The notes below the pieces were generated by a model that was not told where the DNA came from, ran no database searches, and was given only the letters and a program-made list of their open reading frames with translations. Positions 43,483 through 50,597 of a stretch of DNA of 64,000 bases are shown here, in pieces; within the stretch, counting starts at the first letter, position 1, and each line of letters opens with the position of its first letter. Both the position numbers and the translations under genes were made by a program. This DNA is from Rhodospirillales bacterium. Lineage in GTDB: Bacteria; Pseudomonadota; Alphaproteobacteria; Reyranellales; Reyranellaceae. Location of the stretch: contig WHTW01000002.1 of assembly GCA_009377525.1 (NCBI GenBank), positions 1-64,000 of the forward strand. The letters are read 5' to 3'.

Positions 43483-43940
43483 GAGACTGTCAGACATACC
43501 GACGAGGTTTTACGCTCATTGAACTTCTGGTCGTGATCGCGATCATCGGCCTGCTTTCCTCCATCGTGATGGCGTCCCTTGGTTCGGCGCGGTCGAAGGC
43601 GCGGGATGCGCGCCGCGCGTCGGACATGAGGCAGCTGTCGATCGCCTTCGAACTCTTCTACGATACCAACGGCAAGTACCCCAACTCGCCGACCGACGGA
43701 GTGGTCGCCAACATGACAACCGGGACGTTCAACATAACTCCGTACATCAACCCGATACCTGCGGATCCGACCAATACGGGGTTAAACGGCTACCGATACA
43801 TCGCCGGAGCCTCCGCGGGTTCGTATACGTTGCTGTTGCACTTCGAGAGGAATGGCACCTCTTGGTGCAGCATCAGCACCAATCCCGGGTACACCGGATG
43901 GAACTATTCCAACGGCATCCACTACCCGCCGTGCTACTAA
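43479..43940 (+). CDS. Type IV pilin / pseudopilin-like protein
   Basis: 153 residues. A 10-residue leader ends in Gly, then [18 protein letters not shown]: a class III signal with cleavage at G/F and Glu5 in the mature helix. The following [34 protein letters not shown] and a C-terminal Cys pair (SWC...PPCY) match minor pilins or pseudopilins. No prepilin peptidase or pilus ATPase is in the window, so assembly depends on genes elsewhere. The pattern closely resembles Patescibacteria pilins. Confidence 0.9.
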   Translation: MRDCQTYRRGFTLIELLVVIAIIGLLSSIVMASLGSARSKARDARRASDMRQLSIAFELFYDTNGKYPNSPTDGVVANMTTGTFNITPYINPIPADPTNTGLNGYRYIAGASAGSYTLLLHFERNGTSWCSISTNPGYTGWNYSNGIHYPPCY

Positions 43941-44030
43941 GCTGTCACAGCAAATGGCCTTAGCGGTACAGCGCTGATGTTTGGCCATAGAGCCCGCGGA
44001 TACGCCGGCGAGTGTTAAGTGCGGCGGGAA

Positions 44031-44486
44031 TTATCGCTTCTTGCGTCCGCCCAGCACCTCGGCGTGGCTCGCCGCGCCCACGGCCTTGACCATCTCGAAG
44101 ATGCGCTTGCGCACGCGGCCTTCGCGGATCTTGTAGTAGGCGCGCACCAACTCGAGGGTCTCGCGCTTGATCAGCGGATCCTTTTCCTGCTCGAACGGCG
44201 TGCCGGCCTCGCCGAAGCCCTTGCGGCCACGGCCCGACATCGGCCGGCCCGAAAGGGCATTGGAAGGCATCTCGTCGAAGAAGTAGGACACCGGCACGTC
44301 GAGCACCTTGGCGAACTCGTAGAGCCGGCTCGACCCGATGCGGTTGGAGCCGCCTTCGTACTTCTGAATCTGCTGGAAGGTGAGCCCGACCGCATCGCCA
44401 ACCTTGGACTGGCTCATGGCAAGCAGCGTGCGGCGCTGGCGCATGCGTAGGCCGACGTGAACATCGACCGCATGTGATTTCGTCAT
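44031..44486 (-). CDS. XRE-family transcriptional regulator
   Basis: 151 residues. HTH at about 10-65: VGLRMRQRRTLLAMSQSKVG, GLTFQQIQKYEGGSNRIGSS, then DVPVSYFFDEMPS. The C-terminal helices (LIKRETLELVRAYYKIREGR, VRKRIFEMVKAVG) are typical of chromosomal alphaproteobacterial XRE proteins. It marks a change of sequence character after the pilin. The 90-base gap before it holds a weak ATGGCC/GGCCAT repeat only. Confidence 0.88.
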   Translation of the reverse strand: MTKSHAVDVHVGLRMRQRRTLLAMSQSKVGDAVGLTFQQIQKYEGGSNRIGSSRLYEFAKVLDVPVSYFFDEMPSNALSGRPMSGRGRKGFGEAGTPFEQEKDPLIKRETLELVRAYYKIREGRVRKRIFEMVKAVGAASHAEVLGGRKKR

Positions 44487-44617
44487 GTGTTGCTTCTCTC
44501 TTGATTGTGGCCCACTCCCCGAGACAACCTTAGCTCTTGTTGCGGCCTGGAATCCATGTGCGAGTTGCTCACCTGATGCATGCGCCCATGGGCGTTCAGA
44601 TCGACCGGGAGGAGCAA

Positions 44618-45049
44618 GTGTCGGAATTCGCCAAGCGTCCCGCGCTGTCGTTGGAAGAAGAGATCCGTGCGATGGAGGATTGGCGGAATCGCGGGCTCAG
44701 CCTGCGCTGCGCGCGCGCCCTGGCCAGGTTCGGCATCCTGACCATTGAGGACCTACACGCAGCCAGTGACCACCAGCTCTCGACCATACCCAATGTCGCG
44801 CGCAAGAGCCTGGTCGAGATCTATCGGTTCATCGGACGCACGATGCCCGGCAACGCAAGAACGCCGGAGCAGATCCAAGCTGGCTATGAAAAGGAGTGGC
44901 GCGCGAAGGTGGGCAACGATCGCTTCGAGGGCATCATCGATTCCATCGTCGAGATGGCTGGCGAAGCGCTCGACAGGCCAAGCGTCACCGTCGGCCAAGC
45001 CCTATGGGCCGCCGCACGGCGCCGACGTGCGGGCAAGCAGCAGCGTTAG
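44618..45049 (+). CDS. Helix-hairpin-helix / RNAP alpha-CTD-like protein
   Basis: 143 residues from the GTG at 44618, which has GGGAGGAG just upstream; longer starts at 44537, 44576 and 44588 are open. The core CARALARFGILTIEDLHAAS, then LSTIPNVARKSLVEIYRFIG, is the HhH/alpha-CTD-type fold that binds DNA. A basic C-terminus (AAARRRRAGKQQR) follows. Probably a DNA-binding accessory factor. Confidence 0.65.
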   Translation: MSEFAKRPALSLEEEIRAMEDWRNRGLSLRCARALARFGILTIEDLHAASDHQLSTIPNVARKSLVEIYRFIGRTMPGNARTPEQIQAGYEKEWRAKVGNDRFEGIIDSIVEMAGEALDRPSVTVGQALWAAARRRRAGKQQR

Positions 45050-45096
45050 TCAGATGAGGTCGTGGGGATGTAGGAACGGCGGCCGAGTGATTTCGC

Positions 45097-45315
45097 TTGG
45101 TGCTGGCGACGTTGCGCGATGCCGGGCGCGCCTGCACTCCCCAGGAATTGACCATGCACGTCATGGCAGAGCGCGGGATGAACACGGCTGACACGCGGCT
45201 GGTAAAGACGGTCGGAAAGCGGGTCGGCGCTTGCCTGAGGCATCACCGCAATAGAGGGCTGATACAGTCTGCCAAAGGACTTGGCGACCGTATTGCGTGG
45301 CAGATTGCCGACTAA
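45097..45315 (+). CDS. Small winged-helix-like protein (possibly truncated)
   Basis: 72 residues from a TTG at 45097 (GTG at 45100 is the alternative). MVLATLRDAGRACTPQELTM, HVMAERGMNTADTRLVKTVG, KRVGACLRHHRNRGLIQSAK suggest a winged-helix DNA-binding fold. I recall longer homologues in alphaproteobacteria whose sequence begins earlier, so the 5' end may be missing. Function unknown. Confidence 0.5.
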   Translation: MVLATLRDAGRACTPQELTMHVMAERGMNTADTRLVKTVGKRVGACLRHHRNRGLIQSAKGLGDRIAWQIAD

Positions 45316-45492
45316 TCGGACTGTTTTGCGTCGGTCGAGGGAATGGTCGCAGCCCGCTCGTATTCCTTCGTGCTGATCGACGCCATTGCAACGCCGACAG
45401 GCTGGTAATCATAGCGGAGCGCTTCACTGGCAGATGCAACAAGCCGAACCGTTGGCAACGCATGTGCGGTTTCTGTTTTCTTTTCCATTTGG

Positions 45493-46302
45493 CTATTCCT
45501 CCAACTCCGGATTCAACGTCTGATCGAAGTAATGCTTGCGCTTCACCCACTTGAATCCTTCATGCTTTGTCACTGCCGCCACCTCGATTGGGCCACCCAC
45601 GGTGGGGGCCCCTATCTTGAAACGACAGAAATCGATCGTTGAGCGCACCAGGAACTCGGCAAGCTCAATAGCGTCCTGTACTGGCATGGCATCCGTGACA
45701 ATGGGATGCAGTGCACGCTGCGCACCCAACGCCTGGTCGATGAGCGGCGCCGCCACTCCCAAGTCCGCAAGGTTCTTCGGGAGCGTCGCGCCGTATCCCA
45801 AGACAACGCGCTGTATCAACTCGGGCTCACCGCCCCAGGCCAACCCGCTCTCGTTCCGAGGGACGGTCTCCTTAGGGGCAATGATCACATCACCGAACGA
45901 AAATTCCCATATCTCGGGAAGCGATTCTCCCGGCGAGAAACCGAAAACCCACAGATTGAGCCTGGGATTATCTGGGTTCCCCGGCGGGTGGCACTTCTCG
46001 TAATGTTCAACTCGGAGATACTCGAAATATCGATGAGTGAGATCGGAAACTGTCGCGCTGTTGGCATCAGGGTCGGCAGTCAGGATAGCGCGAAAATCTT
46101 TCGAGATTGTGGCGATTGATAGCTTCCCAACCGAGCCGGCACCGCAGGTCATTGCCCCGATGGGCAATCCCTTCCGCAGGTTGAATATCTTGTTTGCGTT
46201 GTTGTAGATGTTTAACACAGACGGCCCATTCATCAGCGACGATGCGCTGTCTGACGAAACGATGATGCCGTCCGAAATCTTCACGGCAACGACGACTGTC
46301 AC
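45493..46302 (-). CDS. Proteasome/HslV-like Ntn-hydrolase
   Basis: 269 residues. After Met removal, Thr1 starts TVVVAVKISDGIIVSSDSAS; Asp17 is in SSDSAS and Lys37 in NANKIFNLRKGLPIGAM, matching the Thr1-Asp17-Lys33 triad of proteasome beta-type peptidases, with a 4-residue insertion. GAMTCGAGSVGKLS follows. No partner ATPase (HslU, Mpa) is in the window. It stands alone on the minus strand. It may be a stand-alone peptidase or amidase; the substrate is unknown. Confidence 0.7.
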   Translation of the reverse strand: MTVVVAVKISDGIIVSSDSASSLMNGPSVLNIYNNANKIFNLRKGLPIGAMTCGAGSVGKLSIATISKDFRAILTADPDANSATVSDLTHRYFEYLRVEHYEKCHPPGNPDNPRLNLWVFGFSPGESLPEIWEFSFGDVIIAPKETVPRNESGLAWGGEPELIQRVVLGYGATLPKNLADLGVAAPLIDQALGAQRALHPIVTDAMPVQDAIELAEFLVRSTIDFCRFKIGAPTVGGPIEVAAVTKHEGFKWVKRKHYFDQTLNPELEE

Positions 46303-46434
46303 CCCGCGAATCCCCCTTTACCTTGCGGGGATTTTGCAACCAGAAGAGAGTCCCGTCAAGACTCGTTTCGCGTGTATCGTGTGTCAGTGATTAGCCCATC
46401 AATCGGATGAAACATTGTGAAGCGGAGGCCAGAA

Positions 46435-46767
46435 ATGAGCGCTCTCTATCAAATGCGGTATCAAGGTGTGACCGGGGTCGGGCATGGTGCCGTTTACGTC
46501 GGCAAGGGGGTCGTTGTAGGCGTGGATGTCACCGGCGCCCGATACAAAGGGACCTATGCGACCGGGGCCAATGGCGGACTCAACGGGACCGTGACGCTAA
46601 TCTCGGCCGGCGGAGTGTTGGTCACCGGGCAACCCATTCCCGCAGGGACCACCGTTCCAATCATCTTGGCTCTTCCCGCCAACTTCGGAAATGGTGCCTT
46701 CCACACGGTGTCTGTGGGCGGAAACCCGGTTCAGGTCGCCTTCGACAAAATCGACGACATTCCGTAA
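46435..46767 (+). CDS. GrlR-like small beta-barrel regulator
   Basis: 110 residues from MSALYQMRYQGVTGVGHGAV. The repeats YVGKGVVVGVDVTGARYKGT, LNGTVTLISAGGVLVTGQPI and the C-terminal VAFDKIDDIP are the beta pattern I know from GrlR-type negative regulators in proteobacteria. An ATG-less extension to 46417 is less likely. It is divergent from the Ntn-hydrolase gene. Role in the island unknown. Confidence 0.6.
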   Translation: MSALYQMRYQGVTGVGHGAVYVGKGVVVGVDVTGARYKGTYATGANGGLNGTVTLISAGGVLVTGQPIPAGTTVPIILALPANFGNGAFHTVSVGGNPVQVAFDKIDDIP

Positions 46768-46798
46768 TTGGGCGCGTCCGCACCCGTAGGTGCGTTTG

Positions 46799-46945
46799 CT
46801 ACCTAATGCCGGTGAAATCCGGCGTCTCGTCGAGGAACAGTACGCCATGATAGGCCGCCGATGCTTCGCCCGACCGGGCTCGCGGGCCGCCTACCAGCGC
46901 CTGCAGGGTTGTCGGATTGTGTCGGTCGCGGAAGGGCGCGCGGGT
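46799..46945 (-). pseudogene. comM: Second, inverted and decayed comM fragment
   Basis: On the minus strand the frame reads [20 protein letters not shown] and [17 protein letters not shown], matching [20 protein letters not shown] and [15 protein letters not shown] of comM at 806-938. It has lost one Gly and several conserved residues, is only about 140 bases long, and lies inside the island near attR. It is not a copy of the local comM (many silent and coding differences), so it was probably carried in from a former host. Confidence 0.85.
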
Positions 46946-46968
46946 GGCTGACCTCCCGACTATGACAC

Positions 46969-47433
46969 TCACGCGCTCCACCGCTTGCGACGGGGCATCG
47001 CCAAGACGGACGCCGCAGCTGGGGCGGTCAGGCCCAGGAACTCCTCCAAGGCGTCGGCGCGCTCACATGACAGCTGCCACTCTCCCCTGAGATAGCGCCT
47101 CAGGGACCCTTCATCCCATCCGAGATATTGCGCCACCTGGTCTATGGTTGCCCCGAGGCTGCGGCGCTTGGCTTCGAAGCGCTCGGCCAAGGATGCAGTC
47201 ACCGGCGTCGGGTCATAGCCGAGGAACGCCACCACCGGCTTGAACTGGGACGGGACGGGCCTGGCCCTGTCCTTCTCCCAGTTGACAATGGTGTCGGCTG
47301 AAACGCCCATCCATTCGCCGGCTTCCCGCTGCAGCAGCCCTAGTTCGCGGCGTCGCTTCTTCAGGTGCTCGCCCAGGGTTTTCGGGTATTCGGAATAGTC
47401 CTTCTTTCTCAAGGCTTTGAGGGTAAGTGGCAC
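46969..47433 (-). CDS. Tandem-HTH XRE regulator at attR
   Basis: 154 residues, GTG start at 47433. Two HTH units: LGEHLKKRRRELGLLQREAG with ADTIVNWEKDRARPV, and FEAKRRSLGATIDQVAQYLG with EGSLRRYLRGEWQLS. Such proteins are commonly found beside serine recombinases in proteobacteria as I recall. In the integrated state the frame opens 42 bases upstream inside comM. In the excised circle the integrase frame continues through attP into this gene without a stop, via nine linker codons. It may control integration or excision. Confidence 0.88.
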   Translation of the reverse strand: MPLTLKALRKKDYSEYPKTLGEHLKKRRRELGLLQREAGEWMGVSADTIVNWEKDRARPVPSQFKPVVAFLGYDPTPVTASLAERFEAKRRSLGATIDQVAQYLGWDEGSLRRYLRGEWQLSCERADALEEFLGLTAPAAASVLAMPRRKRWSA

Positions 47434-47445
47434 GCCCTTTAAAAA

Positions 47446-47461
47446 GGGGAACGCGTCTTTG
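47446..47461. other. attR: right attachment site of the island
   Basis: Island arm GGGGAACGC (47446-47454), five bases GTCTT, then the core TG (47460-47461). comM codons for Cys-Arg-Cys-Gly-His-Leu resume at TGC 47460. The partner arm is at attL (1055-1063). Confidence 0.9.
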
Positions 47462-48023
47462 CCGCTGCGGCCATCTCATGGAGCCGAACCGCGCCTGCGG
47501 TCGCGCCCCGCGCTGCGGCCTCGACTACCAGGGCAAGATCTCCGGCCCCTTGCTCGACCGCATCGATCTCTGCATCGACGTGCCGCCGGTCAGCGCCGCC
47601 GACCTTGCTTTGCCGCCGCCGGCCGAGACCTCGGCCGACGTCGCCGCCCGCATCGTGGCGGCGCGCGCCGTCCAGCGCGAGCGGCTAGAAGAGTTCGACC
47701 GCAAGGGCAAGCTTTTAGCCGTCGAGGCCGACGAAACGGCGGGCCTGCTGGCCGATCGCGTGCGCAACTGGTCGAAGCCGCGCTGCAACGCCGACACCGA
47801 CGTCGCCGTGCTCGCGGCCATCGCCGAACCCGACGCCGAGGGCCGCGCGCTGCTGACGCGCGCGGCCGAACGGCTCGGCCTGTCGGCCCGCGCCTGGCAC
47901 CGGACCCTGCGCGTGGCGCGCACGCTGGCCGATCTCGATGGATCGGACGCCGTGCGCCGCCTGCACATCGCTGAAGCCTTGAGCTATCGACGGCCGCAGC
48001 CGCGTCAGGCGATAGCGGCCTGA
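47460..48023 (+). pseudogene. comM: comM, C-terminal fragment
   Basis: Begins with CRCGHLMEPNRACGRAPRCG and LDYQGKISGPLLDRIDLCID, the Cys-rich loop and sensor region of ComM, and runs to the normal C-terminus, with SARAWHRTLRVARTLADLDG near the end. Together with 661-1049 it gives an uninterrupted frame across the TG core. A start inside the island (47427) opens the frame, but the product would lack the ATPase core, so it is treated as a disrupted gene part. Confidence 0.95.
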
Positions 48024-48074
48024 GCGTTATCCGCAACATCCACAGAATCATCACTTGGGCGTGGCGTTGAGGTC

Positions 48075-48695
48075 ATGCAGAAAAGTCTGCAGTCAACCCA
48101 AGCACAGGTCCTGATGACGATTGCCGCCCCCTCCGACGACCGCCGCGACGCACGAAGGCTGCGCCCGCTGCCGCGCCTCATCTTCGCCTCGCGCTGGCTT
48201 CAGTTGCCGCTCTACCTCGGCCTGATCGTCGCTCAGGGGGTCTATGTCTACCTGTTTCTCAAGGAGCTGGTTCACCTGGTGTCGACCAGCCCCAACGTCA
48301 CCGAGCAGGGCGCCATGCTGATCGTGCTGGGCCTGATCGACGTGGTGATGATCTCCAACCTCCTGATCATGGTGATCGTCGGAGGCTACGAGACCTTCGT
48401 GTCGCGGATGGAGCTGGAACGCCATCCCGACCAGCCGGAGTGGCTGAGCCACGTCAATGCCAGCGTACTCAAGATCAAGCTCGCCATGGCGATCATCGGC
48501 ATCTCGTCGATCCACCTGCTGCGGACCTTCATCGAGGCCGGGGCGCTGGGCACGGACAAATCGACCTATACCGAGGCCGGCATCATGTGGCAGGCGATCA
48601 TCCACGGCCTCTTCATCCTCTCGGCCATGGGCATTGCGGTCGTCGACTGGATCTCGCAGCAGACCGGCGCGGTGCCCATGGGCGGGCACCACTGA
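48075..48695 (+). CDS. UPF0114 (YqhA-like) integral membrane protein
   Basis: 206 residues from the ATG at 48075, or 193 from 48114. Segments SRWLQLPLYLGLIVAQGVYV, LIVLGLIDVVMISNLLIMVI and WQAIIHGLFILSAMGIAVVD are TM helices, with ETFVSRMELERHPDQPEWLS and VLKIKLAMAIIGISSIHLLR between, all characteristic of the UPF0114/TIGR00645 family. Its function is not established. It follows comM by 50 bases. Confidence 0.88.
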   Translation: MQKSLQSTQAQVLMTIAAPSDDRRDARRLRPLPRLIFASRWLQLPLYLGLIVAQGVYVYLFLKELVHLVSTSPNVTEQGAMLIVLGLIDVVMISNLLIMVIVGGYETFVSRMELERHPDQPEWLSHVNASVLKIKLAMAIIGISSIHLLRTFIEAGALGTDKSTYTEAGIMWQAIIHGLFILSAMGIAVVDWISQQTGAVPMGGHH

Positions 48696-48703
48696 CGGCC
48701 CGA

Positions 48704-49945
48704 TTACGGCCGATGTAGACGAACGGGCTCGCGCGTCACGGTGCGTCGTCCGCGCTTGTAGGCCATCAGTACGGGCGCCACGGTGCGCAGGGCCGTCACG
48801 GGGTCGGGTGCGTCGAGCACGACGAGATCGGCTGGCCCGCCGACAGCGATGCCGTAGTCCTTCAGGCGCATCAGGCGCGCGGCGGACGAGGTGGTCATGT
48901 CCCAGGCGGCGCGCACTTCGGCGTCCGAGCCACGCTGGGTGACGATCGCCTGCATGTTCACCTGCCGCAGCAACTGGCCGTCGCCGAACGGCGTGAAGGG
49001 GTTGAGGATGTTGTTGGAGGCGATGGAGCAGACCACGCCCTGCTCGGCCAGCCGGTTGGCGTCGACGACGTTGCGCGGCACGTTGCGGTCCGTGTGCCGG
49101 CCGCCGAGATAGAGGTCTGTCGCCGTCAGCACCGTCAAGGCGACGCCGGCATCGGCCATGCGCTTCGCTACCTTGTCCATGTCCGGCTGGCGCATCGACG
49201 CCAGCTTGCTCACGTGCCCGATCGCGACCCGGCCGCCCCAGCCGTACTTCTCGGTGAGCTCGCAGACCAGCAGCGTGTCGAGCTCCTCGGCCGAGGCGCC
49301 GCTGTCCAGGTGCATGTCGATATCGACGTCGAACTCCCGCGCCATTTCGAAGACGCGGCGGATCTGCGCCGGCCGGTCGGTGTCGTAGTTCGGCGCCGCG
49401 CCGACGACGGTCGCGCCATTCTTGAGCGCGGCGACCATGAGCTCGTCGGTGCCGGGATTGTTGGTCAGCCCCTCCTGCGGCATGACGCAGATCTCGAGAT
49501 CGATCGCCCAGCGATAGCGGTCGATCAGCGCCTTGACGCCTTCCAGGCCGCGCAGCCCGACCTTCGGATCGACCTCGACATGGGTGCGCATCCGGGTGGC
49601 GCCGTGCGAGATGCATTTCTCGATGGTGCCGCCGGCGCGTTCGGCGACGTCCTCGACCGTGAAGGTATGCTTGACGGCGGAGGTGCGCTCCATTGCCAGG
49701 TGCGGGAACCGCTTGGTCTCGTGCTCGCAGCGGCCCAGGATGCAGGACTTGTCGAGATGAATGTGCGTTTCGACGAATCCGGAACAGACCAGCCGGCCGC
49801 CTGCCGGCATCTCGTCCCGCGCAGCGCCGCCGAGCCCGGGCGCCACGGCGGCGATGCGCCCGTCCTTCACGCCGATGTCGACGGCCGGCTCGTCCGGCTT
49901 GCTGTCGGGAAGTCGCACATCGCGTAGCACAAGATCGAAATCCAT
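48704..49945 (-). CDS. Amidohydrolase, cytosine-deaminase-like
   Basis: 413 residues. The metal site starts with ETHIHLDKSCIL (HxHxDK, as in CodA), then MHLDSGAS, GHVSKLASM and SIASNNILNPFTPFGDG. The C-terminal LKDYGIAVGGPADLVVLDAP is the beta-sandwich part. It hydrolyses an amino or amide group on a cyclic substrate, most like cytosine deaminase or isoguanine/creatinine-type deaminases. It begins 3 bases after the LysE gene stop on the same strand and is probably in one operon with it. Confidence 0.85.
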   Translation of the reverse strand: MDFDLVLRDVRLPDSKPDEPAVDIGVKDGRIAAVAPGLGGAARDEMPAGGRLVCSGFVETHIHLDKSCILGRCEHETKRFPHLAMERTSAVKHTFTVEDVAERAGGTIEKCISHGATRMRTHVEVDPKVGLRGLEGVKALIDRYRWAIDLEICVMPQEGLTNNPGTDELMVAALKNGATVVGAAPNYDTDRPAQIRRVFEMAREFDVDIDMHLDSGASAEELDTLLVCELTEKYGWGGRVAIGHVSKLASMRQPDMDKVAKRMADAGVALTVLTATDLYLGGRHTDRNVPRNVVDANRLAEQGVVCSIASNNILNPFTPFGDGQLLRQVNMQAIVTQRGSDAEVRAAWDMTTSSAARLMRLKDYGIAVGGPADLVVLDAPDPVTALRTVAPVLMAYKRGRRTVTREPVRLHRP

Positions 49946-49948
49946 TTC

Positions 49949-50590
49949 CTAGTGCTCTTCGCTGGCGAGCTTCAGCCCCAGCCCTATCAGAGCCGCGCCG
50001 GTGATGCCGTCGAGCGTGCGGCGGATGCGCGGGCGGCGCAGCGCGTCGGCCATGCGCGCGGCCGCCAGGGCGTAGCCCGTCAGCCACAGGAGCGTCATCA
50101 GGCTGAACAACAAGCCGAGCGCCGCCAGGCCCATGAAGACCGCGGCACCTGCCGGCGCGAACTGCGGCAGCAGCGAGGAGAAGAAGGCCGCTATCTTCGG
50201 ATTGCTGAGGTCGCTCACCACGCCCTGCATGTAGGCTTGCCATGGCCGCAGTCCGCGAGCTGCCGGCTGCGCGATCGCCTGCTGAAGCGCGCTGGGGCCG
50301 AAGGCGGCGCGCAGGGATTGCAGGCCAAGCCAGACGAGATAGGCGGCGCCGGCATACTTGACGGCAAGGAACAGCGGCTCGGAGGCGATCAGCAGGGCAA
50401 CCAGCCCCGCCGAGGTGGCAAGCGCCCAGATCGCGAGGCCGGTGGAGACACCGAGCGCCGTCGCCAGGCCGGCCGAGCGGCCACCCAGCAGGGCGTTGCG
50501 GACAGTCATGGCGGTGTCGGGCCCCGGTGTGCAGATCACCAGCGCGGCAATGCCGACGAAGGCGATGAGAGGACCGGTCAGATACTCCAT
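49949..50590 (-). CDS. LysE/RhtB-family amino-acid exporter
   Basis: 213 residues with about six TM helices. Family motifs: VICTPGPDTAMTVRNALLGG near the N-terminus (G-x-P-G-P), AGAAYLVWLGLQSLRAAFG, and GLRPWQAYMQGVVSDLSNPK followed by IAAFFSSLLPQF. It exports an amino acid or related metabolite. It lies between the FAD oxidase and the amidohydrolase in a leftward operon-like run. Confidence 0.92.
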   Translation of the reverse strand: MEYLTGPLIAFVGIAALVICTPGPDTAMTVRNALLGGRSAGLATALGVSTGLAIWALATSAGLVALLIASEPLFLAVKYAGAAYLVWLGLQSLRAAFGPSALQQAIAQPAARGLRPWQAYMQGVVSDLSNPKIAAFFSSLLPQFAPAGAAVFMGLAALGLLFSLMTLLWLTGYALAAARMADALRRPRIRRTLDGITGAALIGLGLKLASEEH

Positions 50591-50597
50591 GGCTTCC

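Larger units (their letters stand above)
1048..47461. mobile_element. Integrative island of about 46.4 kb inserted in comM
   Basis: Bounded by attL and attR with a shared TG core. It carries its own large serine recombinase at the left end and an HTH gene at the right end. Cargo includes plasmid-type functions (ArdC, ParB-like, AAA+ helicase, VirD4/HerA-like ATPases), a CBASS-like operon, a type III restriction-modification system, secreted proteins, a giant fibre protein and a type IV pilin. A second recombinase (7132-8922) and the remnant at 9940-10073 suggest nested or successive insertions. No relaxase or VirB-type pore genes were recognised, so autonomous conjugation is not shown. Confidence 0.88.

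Noticed and set aside
1041-47461. Contig chimera at the island ends
   Set aside because: The host halves join in frame across a 2-bp core and the island ends form a symmetric attP beside its integrase, which a random mis-join would not give. Chimeras inside the island cannot be excluded.
48093-50243. A 716-codon open frame on the minus strand across UPF0114, the amidohydrolase and LysE
   Set aside because: It is an out-of-frame shadow in GC-rich DNA: the product is Arg/Gly/Ala-rich with no domain, while the other frames encode clear protein families.
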